Below, piece by piece: positions 44,144 through 53,091 of a stretch of 64,000 nucleotides of DNA. The translations under genes and the position numbers were made by a program. Source of the stretch: SZUA-368 sp028533045 (GTDB lineage Bacteria; Spirochaetota; Spirochaetia; DSM-2461). The first letter of the stretch is position 1. Every line of letters starts with the position of its first letter. Location: assembly GCA_050031985.1 (NCBI GenBank), contig JBNAIG010000024.1, forward strand, positions 1 through 64,000. The letters are read 5' to 3'. The notes below the pieces were generated by a model. The model did no database searches. It saw only the letters and a list, made by a program, of their open reading frames with translations, and had not been told where the DNA came from.

Positions 44144-45794
44144 GGGAGCCGCTCCTTCCCAACCAATTGGAAATCTTATTCATAAGTTTGCTTTCGTCAA
44201 CGGGCTTCAAAACAATATCGTCCAGCCCGGCCTCAAGAATTCGCTTGAAATCTTCCTCAAAGGCATTGGCCGTCACGGCGAGGACGGGGAGGTCTTTTTT
44301 CATTTTGCGGATCTCTTTGGTGGCTTCCAATCCGTTCATAACGGGCATGCTAATATCCATAAGGATCATATCATACTGATTGGCCGCCACTTTTTCTACT
44401 GCTATCCGTCCATTTTCCGCCTCTTCTATTCGGGCACCCAGCCCTTCCAGGACCATTTTGAGGTAGAGTCGATTAATCTCATCGTCATCCACCACCAGAA
44501 AACTCCCGTCCCTGGGGGAAGTCACAACCTTCTTTTCGACAGGATTCACCACGGAATCGCCCACATCGGAATCGGGGAGAATGACTCTAAAGCTGGAACC
44601 CTTGCCTTCCCGGCTTTTAACCGAAACGGACCCGCCCATAATATCAACAAGATCCTTAACGATGGCCAGCCCCAGACCAACCCCTCGGGCCTTGTCTTTT
44701 CTCACCGGATTACCAAGCTGGGTAAATTCCTCAAAAATCATATCCTGCTTTTCCCGGGGAATGCCGACTCCCGTATCGCTGACCATGAATTCCATATTGC
44801 CTTCACTGCGGCGAATATCAAGGAAGATTTCCCCCTCCTTGGTATACTTGATGCCGTTTTGAATCAGATTGGAAAGGATCTGCCCCACCCGCACCGAATC
44901 ACCATGAAAAGAATCAACCTTCTCATCAATATGATATTCCAGCTTCAGCCCTTTGCTTTCCGCCTCTTCCTTAAGATTTTTCATGAGGTTGCGGCAGAGG
45001 GTAGAAAGAGAAAAAGTTTCATTTTTGAGAATTACCTGACCCGAAGACAGAAGAGTAAGATCCACAAGATCCTGAATAATACGGGTGATGTTGTCGGCGG
45101 AAAACTGAATAATATTCAGAAGGTCCAACTGTTCCTCATCCAGATTGGATTCCCGCAAAAGACTGGCCATACAGACTATTCCGTTCAGGGGAGAACGGAT
45201 TTCATGACTCAGATTTCCAAAAAACTGGGTCTTCGAGTCGGTTGTTTTGGCGAGGCTTCTGCTCTTTACTTGCAGTTCCTCTTCCAGGTCGGCCTTTAGC
45301 AAAGCTTCCCCTGCCAGGCGAATCAAACCTTCCATAAGGGGATATATGACTTCCTCATCGGTTCCGTTAATAAGGAGTAACTCAAGATTCATTTTAACAT
45401 TAAGGGAAAGGGAGATCCGGAATATACGGGATATGGTGTACTTCCCTTTTTTTAGAACAAGGGGAGGTTCCAGGTTCACGACCCGCCCCCGGTCACCAAC
45501 GGTCTGGGAATCGGCCCATTCCACAGTCCAGTCATCTATGGCTTCCAGGATTTCTCCCACCGGATAAGCCGACTGAGTGGCATGGCGGTCCCCGATAACT
45601 TTAGAGCCCGCCCCACTGTCCTTTTTGACAATAATGCATTCCGCTCCGGAGAGATTGAATACCTCGTCCAGAAGAATCTCTATCAAGCGGGGTTCGTCTT
45701 TATAATACTGAGCCGCCCCTTGCTGAAGCGTTAAAAAAGACGATATACCCTTTTCGTGGTGATTTAAGGATGAGTCCATAATCAAGAATAGCAT
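44136..45794 (-). CDS. Hybrid histidine kinase with C-terminal receiver
   Basis: 552 aa, no membrane segment. An N-terminal 175-residue sensor region of unknown type is followed by HisKA (phospho-acceptor in NLSHEIRSPLNGIV), HATPase (NLIQNGIKYT, DTGVGIPRE, GVGLGLAIV) and a receiver with Asp in YDMILMDISMPVMNG and Lys in DDIVLKPV. No output domain, so it must pass phosphate to an HPt protein elsewhere. It overlaps murC by eight bases, so it may be co-expressed with cell-wall synthesis. The internal ATG at 45779 is an alternative start. Confidence 0.92.
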   Translation of the reverse strand: MLFLIMDSSLNHHEKGISSFLTLQQGAAQYYKDEPRLIEILLDEVFNLSGAECIIVKKDSGAGSKVIGDRHATQSAYPVGEILEAIDDWTVEWADSQTVGDRGRVVNLEPPLVLKKGKYTISRIFRISLSLNVKMNLELLLINGTDEEVIYPLMEGLIRLAGEALLKADLEEELQVKSRSLAKTTDSKTQFFGNLSHEIRSPLNGIVCMASLLRESNLDEEQLDLLNIIQFSADNITRIIQDLVDLTLLSSGQVILKNETFSLSTLCRNLMKNLKEEAESKGLKLEYHIDEKVDSFHGDSVRVGQILSNLIQNGIKYTKEGEIFLDIRRSEGNMEFMVSDTGVGIPREKQDMIFEEFTQLGNPVRKDKARGVGLGLAIVKDLVDIMGGSVSVKSREGKGSSFRVILPDSDVGDSVVNPVEKKVVTSPRDGSFLVVDDDEINRLYLKMVLEGLGARIEEAENGRIAVEKVAANQYDMILMDISMPVMNGLEATKEIRKMKKDLPVLAVTANAFEEDFKRILEAGLDDIVLKPVDESKLMNKISNWLGRSGSHE

Positions 45795-45816
45795 TATTTG
45801 TCTGATTTCACAAGAA

Positions 45817-46566
45817 TTAAAGAAGAAAAGAGCCGCTTTTGAGAGTTTTCAACCGGTAGCCCATATGGTCCTGAATCACCGCAAACAGCCACCTTTTTAA
45901 CTGATCCATAGTCTGGAGGGCCATGCCGATTTTAAGGAACTCCTCCCAATTCGTATCATCCGCCCGATTCAGATAGGGAACAATTCCCAGGGGAAGCCGC
46001 CCCATTCCCGAATGGGCGCAGGAGGAACAGAAAATATGTCCCCGTTGGTCGCGAAACAGTCCGTCCCCGGTAGGCCGCCCGCAGCGGCTGCAGCGGGAGG
46101 GATCGGGCCTTTCACCACTCAAAGCCAGGTAATCCCAGAGAAAACGGATCATTATACGAAAGTCCTCCGTTTCTCCCTCCCCTTCGGCCAAATAATGAAG
46201 CCCCTCAAGAAAAAGAAGAAACAGTTCCGGTCCGTGATGGCCTCCCCCGTAGGATCCCATAAGCATCTCCGCCCAAAGACTGGCGATATAAGTCTTCCGC
46301 AGCTCTTCCCGAATCGGGCTGAATGAGGATTCCACAGCGAATTCCTTAAGTTGGTAACGCCCCCGGGCCCGGTCATGAACCAGCTCTCCCCAGCCGTAAC
46401 AAAAGGGTATTACCGCCCCTTTCTTACTGCTGTTCTTCCCGTTTCCCCCATAGACAAGGGCAGAGAGAACGCCGTTACCGGGAGTAAGAAGTTTTACTCC
46501 CCGGTGGTTCTCCCCCACTGGATAGGTTTTTAGTATGATGATCTGTTCCTTTTCTTCCCGGCCCAT
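45817..46566 (-). CDS. recO: DNA repair protein RecO
   Basis: 249 aa from ATG at 46566, five bases after the antiporter stop. OB-fold N-terminus (IILKTYPVGENHRGVKLLTPGNGVLSALVYGGNGKNSSKKGAVIPFCYGWGELV), helical middle and a zinc site C-S-R-C ... C-S-S-C (C-x2-C-x15-C-x2-C) near residues 160-185. RecO helps load RecA on SSB-coated DNA with RecR. A 16-residue upstream extension to 46614 would run into the antiporter gene and is not used. Confidence 0.93.
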   Translation of the reverse strand: MGREEKEQIIILKTYPVGENHRGVKLLTPGNGVLSALVYGGNGKNSSKKGAVIPFCYGWGELVHDRARGRYQLKEFAVESSFSPIREELRKTYIASLWAEMLMGSYGGGHHGPELFLLFLEGLHYLAEGEGETEDFRIMIRFLWDYLALSGERPDPSRCSRCGRPTGDGLFRDQRGHIFCSSCAHSGMGRLPLGIVPYLNRADDTNWEEFLKIGMALQTMDQLKRWLFAVIQDHMGYRLKTLKSGSFLL

Positions 46567-46570
46567 AGAA

Positions 46571-47758
46571 TCAGGCTCCTTCCAACAGGGGCCTTCCCAA
46601 CTTCCGGATACCAATCAATCCCACCGGCGTAGTCACCAGGATAGCCATAACGGCCAGGGCCAGAATTGTGTCGCCCTCGGGGATACCCCGGCTCAAGGCA
46701 ACACCTCCCAAAGCGGCCTGAACAGTAGCCTTGGGTAAATAGGCGATAACACAGAATAATCGTTCCCGCCGGGTTAAATGGGAGCCGGCCGTAGAGAGCC
46801 AAACGGCCAAAGAACGAAAAGCCAGCCCTATGGCCAAAACGGCCAGAGCCTTAAGCCCCCCGTGAAGGGCAACAGTCACATCCAAAGAAAAACCTATGAG
46901 AACAAAGAGGATTATCTCTGCAAAAACCCAGATTTTAGAGAGCTTTCCCGCCAACTCTTTAGCAATGAGTTCCGATTTTTCCAATACAATGAAACCGATG
47001 GTCATTAAACCAATGAGTGCGGCAAAATGGGCACTATCCCCCAAATCCACCAAAAGAGTACCGGCCATAACCAAAACCAGGGTTTTCTCGGTGGCACGAA
47101 TATCCTCGTGGTAGCGGCGGAAGAAGCGTAATAGAAGAAAGCCCGCCGCCGCTCCGGCCGCAATTCCCAACACAAGAGAAAGGGGAACGGAAAGAACCGC
47201 CCGGAGAATATCTACCTGCCCGGAGAGGGCCAGGTCAAGAAACACCGTAAACAGGGTAATGGCCACCACATCATCCACCGAAGCCCCGGCCAGTATGATA
47301 GTGGGTACATCCTTCTCTTTTCCTATCCCCCGGGACTTGAGATCCAGCATGGAGGGAACAATCACAGCCGGCGAAACAGCGGAAAGCATGAAGGCCGTAA
47401 GTCCGGCTGTGTAGAAATCAAAATGAAAAACATAGTGAATTGCCAGGGTTAAAGCAGCCCCCTCGGCCAGACAGGGAAGAAAGGCCAGCAACAAAGCAAT
47501 CCGTCCGTTCTTCTTTAGGGCGTCCTTATTTAGCCCCAGACCGGCTCTTAGAAGTATAACTATAAGGGCAAAGGATTTAAGACAGGGGGCAACATCCCAA
47601 AGAAGCTGGGGAGTATGGGAAGTGAGAAACAGGGAACACCCGATTCCAAAGACAACCATCCCCAAAATTGAGGGTAGCCCTATTTTCCCGAAGAGCCGGC
47701 CCGAAAGCCATCCCCCCAACAGTATAACAACAAACACCAGGCTAAAATCCATGGCCAT
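46571..47758 (-). CDS. Cation/proton antiporter, CPA family
   Basis: 395 aa with about 12 hydrophobic helices. Key residues are present: DVAPCLKSFALIVILLRAGLGL in the first half and LAGASVDDVVAITLF, where the Asp-Asp pair matches the ion-binding site of NhaA/CPA-type antiporters. Exchanges Na+ or K+ for protons across the inner membrane. It sits between a U32 peptidase and recO; the spacing to each is small, so it is part of the same transcript. Confidence 0.9.
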   Translation of the reverse strand: MAMDFSLVFVVILLGGWLSGRLFGKIGLPSILGMVVFGIGCSLFLTSHTPQLLWDVAPCLKSFALIVILLRAGLGLNKDALKKNGRIALLLAFLPCLAEGAALTLAIHYVFHFDFYTAGLTAFMLSAVSPAVIVPSMLDLKSRGIGKEKDVPTIILAGASVDDVVAITLFTVFLDLALSGQVDILRAVLSVPLSLVLGIAAGAAAGFLLLRFFRRYHEDIRATEKTLVLVMAGTLLVDLGDSAHFAALIGLMTIGFIVLEKSELIAKELAGKLSKIWVFAEIILFVLIGFSLDVTVALHGGLKALAVLAIGLAFRSLAVWLSTAGSHLTRRERLFCVIAYLPKATVQAALGGVALSRGIPEGDTILALAVMAILVTTPVGLIGIRKLGRPLLEGA

Positions 47759-47769
47759 CTCCTAGATGA

Positions 47770-48978
47770 TTACTTCTTTTTCCGAATGATATACCCTTCG
47801 GAAGCTTTAATGCCCGGTCGCATCGTATAGATTTTCCCGTGATCCGCTTCTTCGGGTACTTCTCCGAAAACATCGTAAATCGTCCAGTCCCGATCTTCCA
47901 GATAAAGTTCGTCGGGGCCTATGAATTCGAGCACATCGTCCTTGCGGATTTTATTCTTGATATCCAGGGCAAAAACACCGGGCTCCACTTCCTCTCCCAG
48001 GGACCCCATAAAGGTGTACTCCCGTTCGTAGGAGATCTCGGTGGACTTCTCCACATCTTCCTTTCCAAAGTAAAATCCCGTAGAAAATTCCCGGTGACTC
48101 ACCTTGTTAAGCTCTTCCCGGTAACCGTCAAAGTCGGGAACCTCCGCCCCTTCCAGCCTGTCCAGAGCCTTTCGGTAAGCCCGAGTCACCACGGCGGCAT
48201 AATAGATCGACTTCATCCGCCCCTCTATCTTTACCGAATCCACCCCGGCATCGCGAAGCTCCTTAAGATGGTCGATCATGCAGATATCCTTGGAGGACAT
48301 GATGGTGGTAAATCCCTCGTTTTCAATAACCGGATAATATTCGCCGGGGCGCTGCTCCTCTTCAAGAACGCGATAATCCCAACGGCAGGAGTGGGCGCAG
48401 CTGCCGTCATTCCCCGACCGTCCCGTCATCCAGGAACTAAGAAAACAACGTCCCGAATAGGCCAGGCACATGGCCCCGTGAACAAAGGCTTCCAACTCGA
48501 TGTGGGGAGCGGCCTTCTTCATTGTTTCTATCTCGGAAAGGGAAACTTCCCGCCCCAGGATAACACGGGAAAAACCCATATCGCCGTAAAGCTTCACCGC
48601 CTCCCCGTTAGTGGCATTAGCCTGTGTACTGAGGTGCAATTCCGTATTGGGAAAACGTCGTTTGAGAAGGGGAAGCAAACCTATATCACTGATTATAAAG
48701 GCATCAAAGGGATAGGCCGCAAAGTTATCCAGATTCTCTTCAAGCCGAGCCAAATCCTGATTATGAAAATAAATATTCAGGGCACAATAAAGCTTCTTGT
48801 CCCCCTTAATCGACCTGATAAAGTCAGCCTCTTTCTGTGCCTCCGCCTGTTGATTGGCAAAGTTGTCCGCCTTGGCGCGGAGGGAAAATCCTTGAAGTCC
48901 TATGTAAGCCGCATCGGCACCGTATAGCCAGGCATATTTAAGCTTTTCTATACTGCCTGCGGGAGATAATAATTCCAT
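47770..48978 (-). CDS. Peptidase U32 family protein (tRNA/rRNA hydroxylation type)
   Basis: 402 aa. N-terminal MELLSPAGSIEKLKYAWLYGADAAYIG and the family signature ELEAFVHGAMCLAYSGRCFLSSWMTGRSGNDGSCAHSCRWDY, in which four cysteines may bind a metal or Fe-S cluster. Members such as TrhP and RlhA hydroxylate tRNA U34 or 23S rRNA rather than digest protein. The C-terminal beta-barrel extension (EKSTEISYEREYTF ... EFIGPDELYL) is also typical. The gene lies three bases after the Cys-rich 88-aa gene. Confidence 0.92.
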   Translation of the reverse strand: MELLSPAGSIEKLKYAWLYGADAAYIGLQGFSLRAKADNFANQQAEAQKEADFIRSIKGDKKLYCALNIYFHNQDLARLEENLDNFAAYPFDAFIISDIGLLPLLKRRFPNTELHLSTQANATNGEAVKLYGDMGFSRVILGREVSLSEIETMKKAAPHIELEAFVHGAMCLAYSGRCFLSSWMTGRSGNDGSCAHSCRWDYRVLEEEQRPGEYYPVIENEGFTTIMSSKDICMIDHLKELRDAGVDSVKIEGRMKSIYYAAVVTRAYRKALDRLEGAEVPDFDGYREELNKVSHREFSTGFYFGKEDVEKSTEISYEREYTFMGSLGEEVEPGVFALDIKNKIRKDDVLEFIGPDELYLEDRDWTIYDVFGEVPEEADHGKIYTMRPGIKASEGYIIRKKK

Positions 48979-48981
48979 GGG

Positions 48982-49248
48982 TCAAGAATAACGATTTTGA
49001 GCTTCTTGTACAATAGAATGGGCCCGCATTTCCTGGTTCGGATAGACATCAACGGGAATATCCACATCCTCGGTCTGCTCCAAAATATAATAACGGGCGC
49101 AACGGGAATAATCCTTACAACAATAAAGACTTTGCAGGACATCCCCCAGTTCCCCGCTAATCTCGCGGGCATAAGTAAAAAACGAAAGACACTTTGAACA
49201 GTGGGGGCAGGAAGCTGCCCCCGATGCCGGTTCACTTCTCTTCTTCAC
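48982..49248 (-). CDS. Small cysteine-rich protein, 88 aa
   Basis: Contains C-P-H-C-S-K-C (14-20) and Y-C-C-K-D-Y-S-R-C (42-50), which could bind zinc or an Fe-S cluster. No signal peptide; the C-terminal half is mixed and charged. It is the first gene of the minus-strand string and lies three bases before the U32 peptidase gene. I recognise no named family. Such a small Cys-rich partner next to an RNA-hydroxylation U32 protein could be an electron donor, but that is only a guess. Confidence 0.75.
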   Translation of the reverse strand: MKKRSEPASGAASCPHCSKCLSFFTYAREISGELGDVLQSLYCCKDYSRCARYYILEQTEDVDIPVDVYPNQEMRAHSIVQEAQNRYS

Positions 49249-49448
49249 TAGCTGTTCCTTTTTAATTAAGGTTTATTAAATAAAATCCTCTTCACGTTAT
49301 CTTCAAATAACGCACATCTTCTTCACTCTTTTAATATAGTACACTCACAATGAAAAAACAAGTTTTTACTCTATGATTTCAGTAGTGTAATGTTCCCCCC
49401 ACCCTGATTTGCGATAAATCACCTGTTAACTTTAGGTTAAAATTAAAT
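49249..49448. other. Intergenic gap, no gene seen
   Basis: A+T-rich 200 bases between the divergent Cys-rich gene and the EF-G-like gene. The stretch near 49340-49400 has promoter-like A+T runs for the minus gene string; no ORF of coding character or RNA gene is recognised. Confidence 0.6.
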
Positions 49449-49477
49449 TTGACCTGTGAAAAATTCGGGCGTATGAT
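49449..49477 (+). promoter_or_regulatory. Sigma-70 promoter of the EF-G-like gene
   Basis: TTGACC at 49449, 17 bases, TATGAT at 49472; predicted start near 49484. Confidence 0.85.
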
Positions 49478-49483
49478 GAATTC

Positions 49484-49498
49484 ATGAGCCTGGCTCAT
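49484..49498. promoter_or_regulatory. Perfect palindrome ATGAGCC-T-GGCTCAT at the transcript start
   Basis: Seven-base arms round one base, beginning about where transcription should start. Position suits an operator or a 5' hairpin. The first three bases form an ATG, in frame with the EF-G-like gene, but without a Shine-Dalgarno. Confidence 0.5.
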
Positions 49499-49528
49499 AT
49501 ATACCCAGTATTTTCAGGAGGTTTGATG

Positions 49529-51583
49529 ATGGCTGACACCAATAGCATCAGAAACATTGCAGTTTGCGGCCACGGTAGTACGGGGAAGACGTCCCTTGTT
49601 GAGGAAATTCTCTTCAACGCCGGTGTGATTTCCCGGGCTGAGACGGTAGAATCGGGACGAACGGTCAGCGATTTTACGGAAGAGGAGATCGAGAAAAAGA
49701 TGTCCATCCATTCCAGTCTTTCCCACTTCGACTGGAAGGGTACGAAAATCAACCTCTTCGACACCCCGGGAGCGTCCGACTTTGTGGGGGAAGTGGTATC
49801 ATCATTCAGAGCGGCCGAATCGGCTGTAGTTCTGGTAGGGGCCCGTTCCAGTCTCCAGATTGAAACGGTCAAGCTGTGGCGGCGTTTGAATTCCCGCGAC
49901 ATGCCCCGCGTTGTATTTGTCAATAAAATGGAAAAGGAGAGGGCCGATTTCTTTAAAGTCCTCGAAGATCTTTCCGATTTTAAGCTGAAGCCGATAGCCC
50001 TCACCATTCCCATGGGGCAGGGCGAAGACTATAAAGGGCTGATTAACCTGTTGGATATGAAAGCCTACCCCAAAGGTTCCGCCGGGAAACCGGAAGCGGC
50101 CGAAGAGATTCCCGCAGAGTACAAGGAACAGGCTCAGGAGTATCATGACACCATGATTGAACAAGCTGCCGTAGGGGACGACGACCTGACGGAAAAATTC
50201 TTTGAAGAGGGTACTCTATCCGTAGAAGAGGCCATTCAGGGACTCCGGGAAGGCCTTTTTGACAATAAGTTTATTCCCGTTTTCTGTGGCAGTGTTCTTG
50301 AAAATTCCGGCATTGTACCTCTTATGGATTTCATGGCCCAGGAATCTCCCGCACCGGGACGGGTAGAAGAACCCTGTATTTCCGGAGAAAAGGCCGTGAT
50401 GGTTTCTTCGGACGGCCCCTTTTCCGGTGTTGTCTTCAAGACTTCCCTGGATAAGTTCGCCGGGAAAATGTCCTATATCAAAGTTATTACAGGCAAGTTG
50501 ACTCCCGGGATGGAAGTGTATGATCCCCAGGAAGATAAAAAAATCAAGATTGGTAAGACCTATTTCTCCGAAGGAAAGGATCTTAAGGAAACCAATGAGG
50601 TTGTGGCCGGGGATCTTTGCGTCGTGACGAAAATTGAAGATATCAAAACGAACGAAACCCTCTGTATGGCGGACAACATTATACACTTTAAAGCTCTGGC
50701 TCTGCCCCACCCCATCCACAGCCTGGCCATCAATGCAAAGAACCAGAAGGATGAAGATAAGTTGGCCGATCAGCTGCATAAAGTGGCCGAACAGGATCTA
50801 ACCTTCACCTTAGCCTACAACGAGGAGACCAAGGAAACGGTTATATCCGGAATGGGTGAACTTCATATCGATACGATTCTGGGGAAAATCCTTAAGGAAA
50901 ACAAGATTGAAGTAACAACCCGCGTACCCGGTGTCGCCTATAGGGAAACCATTGGCAAATCGGTACAAAACGTGGAATACACCCACAAGAAGCAGTCCGG
51001 CGGTCACGGTCAGTACGGAAGGGTCGTTATTAATGTGGCCCCTCTGGAAAGGGGAATGGATTTCTCTATGAATAATGCCATCAAGGGCGGCTCCATTTCC
51101 AAAGGTTACATGCCCGGTATAGAAAAGGGGCTGCGGGAAGCCATGACGGAAGGATTCCTCGCCGGTTATCCCATGGTTGATATTGGCGTTACCATTGTGG
51201 ACGGAAAGGAACATCCGGTGGATTCCTCGGAAATGGCCTTTAAATTGGCGGCCAAACAGGCTCTGAGAACAGCCTTTGAGCAGGCCAAGCCCTCCCTTTT
51301 GGAACCGATGGTAAATCTGACGGTTATAGTGGAAGACAAGTTTATGGGTGACGTGATGTCCGACCTCTCCTCAAAGAGAGGGGCCGTAACAGACCAGGGC
51401 TCATTGGGAAACGGCATTACCCAGATTAAGGCTCTGGTTCCCCAGGGAGAACTGCTCCGCTACGCCATAGATTTAAAATCTATCACCTCCGGAACGGGAG
51501 CCTTTGAAATGGACTTCAGCCATTACAATCCCGTAACAGGCCAGGTGGCCCAACAAATTATTGCCAAGAGAGAGCAGGCTTAA
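49529..51583 (+). CDS. EF-G-like translational GTPase (second EF-G paralogue type)
   Basis: 684 aa. ATG at 49529 is seven bases after AGGAGG; a neighbouring ATG at 49526 is possible, but not the in-palindrome one at 49484. GTPase G1 reads GHGSTGKTSL, where EF-G has GHIDAGKTT; G3 is DTPGASDF, G4 NKMEKERAD. Domains II-V follow, ending LSSKRGAVTDQGSLGNGITQIKALVPQGEL. The altered G1 and G4 mark the EF-G2/FusA2-like paralogue group, which lacks the ordinary elongation role in tested bacteria. A canonical fusA should lie elsewhere. Confidence 0.92.
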   Translation: MADTNSIRNIAVCGHGSTGKTSLVEEILFNAGVISRAETVESGRTVSDFTEEEIEKKMSIHSSLSHFDWKGTKINLFDTPGASDFVGEVVSSFRAAESAVVLVGARSSLQIETVKLWRRLNSRDMPRVVFVNKMEKERADFFKVLEDLSDFKLKPIALTIPMGQGEDYKGLINLLDMKAYPKGSAGKPEAAEEIPAEYKEQAQEYHDTMIEQAAVGDDDLTEKFFEEGTLSVEEAIQGLREGLFDNKFIPVFCGSVLENSGIVPLMDFMAQESPAPGRVEEPCISGEKAVMVSSDGPFSGVVFKTSLDKFAGKMSYIKVITGKLTPGMEVYDPQEDKKIKIGKTYFSEGKDLKETNEVVAGDLCVVTKIEDIKTNETLCMADNIIHFKALALPHPIHSLAINAKNQKDEDKLADQLHKVAEQDLTFTLAYNEETKETVISGMGELHIDTILGKILKENKIEVTTRVPGVAYRETIGKSVQNVEYTHKKQSGGHGQYGRVVINVAPLERGMDFSMNNAIKGGSISKGYMPGIEKGLREAMTEGFLAGYPMVDIGVTIVDGKEHPVDSSEMAFKLAAKQALRTAFEQAKPSLLEPMVNLTVIVEDKFMGDVMSDLSSKRGAVTDQGSLGNGITQIKALVPQGELLRYAIDLKSITSGTGAFEMDFSHYNPVTGQVAQQIIAKREQA

Positions 51584-51619
51584 CTTTAAAGCCGCTCATT
51601 TAATTGGGAGAGAGTCTTT

Positions 51620-51651
51620 GGGACCGTCCGACCGGGCGGTCCCGCTTTTTT
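51620..51651 (+). terminator. Rho-independent terminator after the EF-G-like gene
   Basis: GGGACCGTCC pairs with GGGCGGTCCC (one wobble), followed by GCTTTTTT. It abuts the end of the convergent lipoprotein gene. Confidence 0.92.
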
Positions 51652-52192
51652 ATTCGGCGATTGTCCAAACTGCCATTTCTTCGGGATATTTATCTTCCAG
51701 TAATGAAACAGTAACACTTCGAACTAATTCAGGTGGTAAATCATAAGCCTGTATTTTAAAGTATGTATCCCCTCCATCCTCAAAAACAACTGTTCCAAAA
51801 GCCTTAGGAACAACAGTTAGCTGCCCCGGATTTAAAGTAAACTGACAATATTCCTTATTTAAAGGATAGGGCTCTCCTTTCTCTCCACTCTCTAGTTGAG
51901 AATAAAAAGCAGAAACATAATATGCACCGGCGTCAAGATTTTTAATCAGGGCAAAATCAGCGTTATAGGGAAGCTCAACTACTTTTACTTCTTCATTGGT
52001 ATTCATTGATGAAATAATAAAATGATAATTTATGGGAATCAGATAACCATCACCTGTGTACTGGGATTCAATTTCATTAATTAAATAAAACACGCCCAAA
52101 GTATCTTCACTAGAGGAAGGTGTTGGCAGAGAAGTACACCCCGCCACCAGACTTAAAACGATAAAGATAACAATCAATAATTTTTTGTTCAC
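51650..52192 (-). CDS. Lipoprotein of unknown function
   Basis: 180 aa. Signal MNKKLLIVIFIVLSLVAGC with lipobox L-V-A-G-C (Cys19); the mature protein starts TSLPTPSSSEDT, a flexible linker, then a beta-rich domain (YLIPINYHFIISS, KVVELPYNADFALIKNLDAGAYYVSAFYSQL). The GAYYVSAF pattern recalls transthyretin-like or DUF2846-like folds, but this is not secure. A+T-rich codon use contrasts with the lspA genes upstream. It is separated from the small membrane gene by 89 bases. Confidence 0.8.
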   Translation of the reverse strand: MNKKLLIVIFIVLSLVAGCTSLPTPSSSEDTLGVFYLINEIESQYTGDGYLIPINYHFIISSMNTNEEVKVVELPYNADFALIKNLDAGAYYVSAFYSQLESGEKGEPYPLNKEYCQFTLNPGQLTVVPKAFGTVVFEDGGDTYFKIQAYDLPPELVRSVTVSLLEDKYPEEMAVWTIAE

Positions 52193-52281
52193 AAAATACC
52201 CTCTTTATTTGCTCAAAGATTTAAGAACACATATGTCCTTCATGTGAATATTGAACTGTATAACTAAAAAAAGCAACAATT

Positions 52282-52551
52282 TTATTTTTCACGGACTCTA
52301 CTATGAAGGTACCGATCCATAGGCCACTTTTTATTTATCCATCCAATAATCTTATGGTAAAGGAAAAAGCCCCCTCCCACTGCGACAAAGATGGAAAAAA
52401 GATAGGTAATGGTCACCACATGGGTCCCACTCTCTTCACTCAAAATCTGGGAAAAAAGGTAAATTAAAACCAAAAAAATCAGAGAGATCAATATCAGATT
52501 TAATAGGGTCGCCGCCACCATAAAGAGTATGGTGTTTACGGTCTTATTCAT
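52282..52551 (-). CDS. Small two-helix membrane protein, 89 aa
   Basis: Two hydrophobic helices (about 9-35 and 43-65), basic C-terminus KKWPMDRYLHSRVREK on the likely cytoplasmic side. Overlaps lspA by eight bases, so it should be co-translated with it. No family recognised; could be a small partner of envelope biogenesis, which is inferred only from the neighbour. Confidence 0.7.
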   Translation of the reverse strand: MNKTVNTILFMVAATLLNLILISLIFLVLIYLFSQILSEESGTHVVTITYLFSIFVAVGGGFFLYHKIIGWINKKWPMDRYLHSRVREK

Positions 52552-53077
52552 GGGAGTCCTTCTTCTTGACGGCCTGGCACAGCAGTGAGATAAGGAGAAG
52601 AATAACCGTTACCACCACAGCCGCATCGGCCACATTAAAGGTAGGCCATCGTTCCAGGCCAAAGAGACCGTAAAACTTGACATCCAGGAAGTCTACTACG
52701 CCGTCGGGTCGGAAAAACCGGTCGATGAGATTTCCCAGTCCCCCGCCGATCACACCGGCCAGAAGCCAGCTCTGAAATACGGTCAGCCCTTCCTTCTCAC
52801 GATGATAGACCATCCAGCCCACCCAGGCCAAAACCAGAAGAGGCAGGATTTTCATTAACACAAATCGGAAAATATCGGGGAGGCCGCTTCCCATGCTAAA
52901 GGCTACTCCCAGGTTTTTCACATGGATGATTCGGAAAAAATCGTCCCCTATGACATTAATAAAACTGTCCCAATCATAGGCGGGAATGGTTTTTATGATA
53001 ATCAGTTTGGTAATCTGATCGAGCAATACTACAACTATGGTTAGAATAAATGGCTGAAGCCGTTTTTTATCCAGCAA
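52544..53077 (-). CDS. lspA: Lipoprotein signal peptidase LspA
   Basis: 177 aa, four membrane helices. The catalytic aspartates are in GGGLGNLIDR (Asp119) and FNVADAAV (Asp151), matching the family motifs. It cleaves diacylglyceryl-modified prolipoproteins before the lipobox cysteine; at least five lipoprotein candidates lie in this window. Follows nif3 after 14 bases and overlaps the small membrane gene. Confidence 0.96.
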   Translation of the reverse strand: MLDKKRLQPFILTIVVVLLDQITKLIIIKTIPAYDWDSFINVIGDDFFRIIHVKNLGVAFSMGSGLPDIFRFVLMKILPLLVLAWVGWMVYHREKEGLTVFQSWLLAGVIGGGLGNLIDRFFRPDGVVDFLDVKFYGLFGLERWPTFNVADAAVVVTVILLLISLLCQAVKKKDSHE

Positions 53078-53091
53078 TGATGTCTCCTTAA

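Noticed and set aside
44142..45299. 385-codon plus-strand ORF across the hybrid kinase gene
   Set aside because: Antisense shadow of a clearly real kinase.
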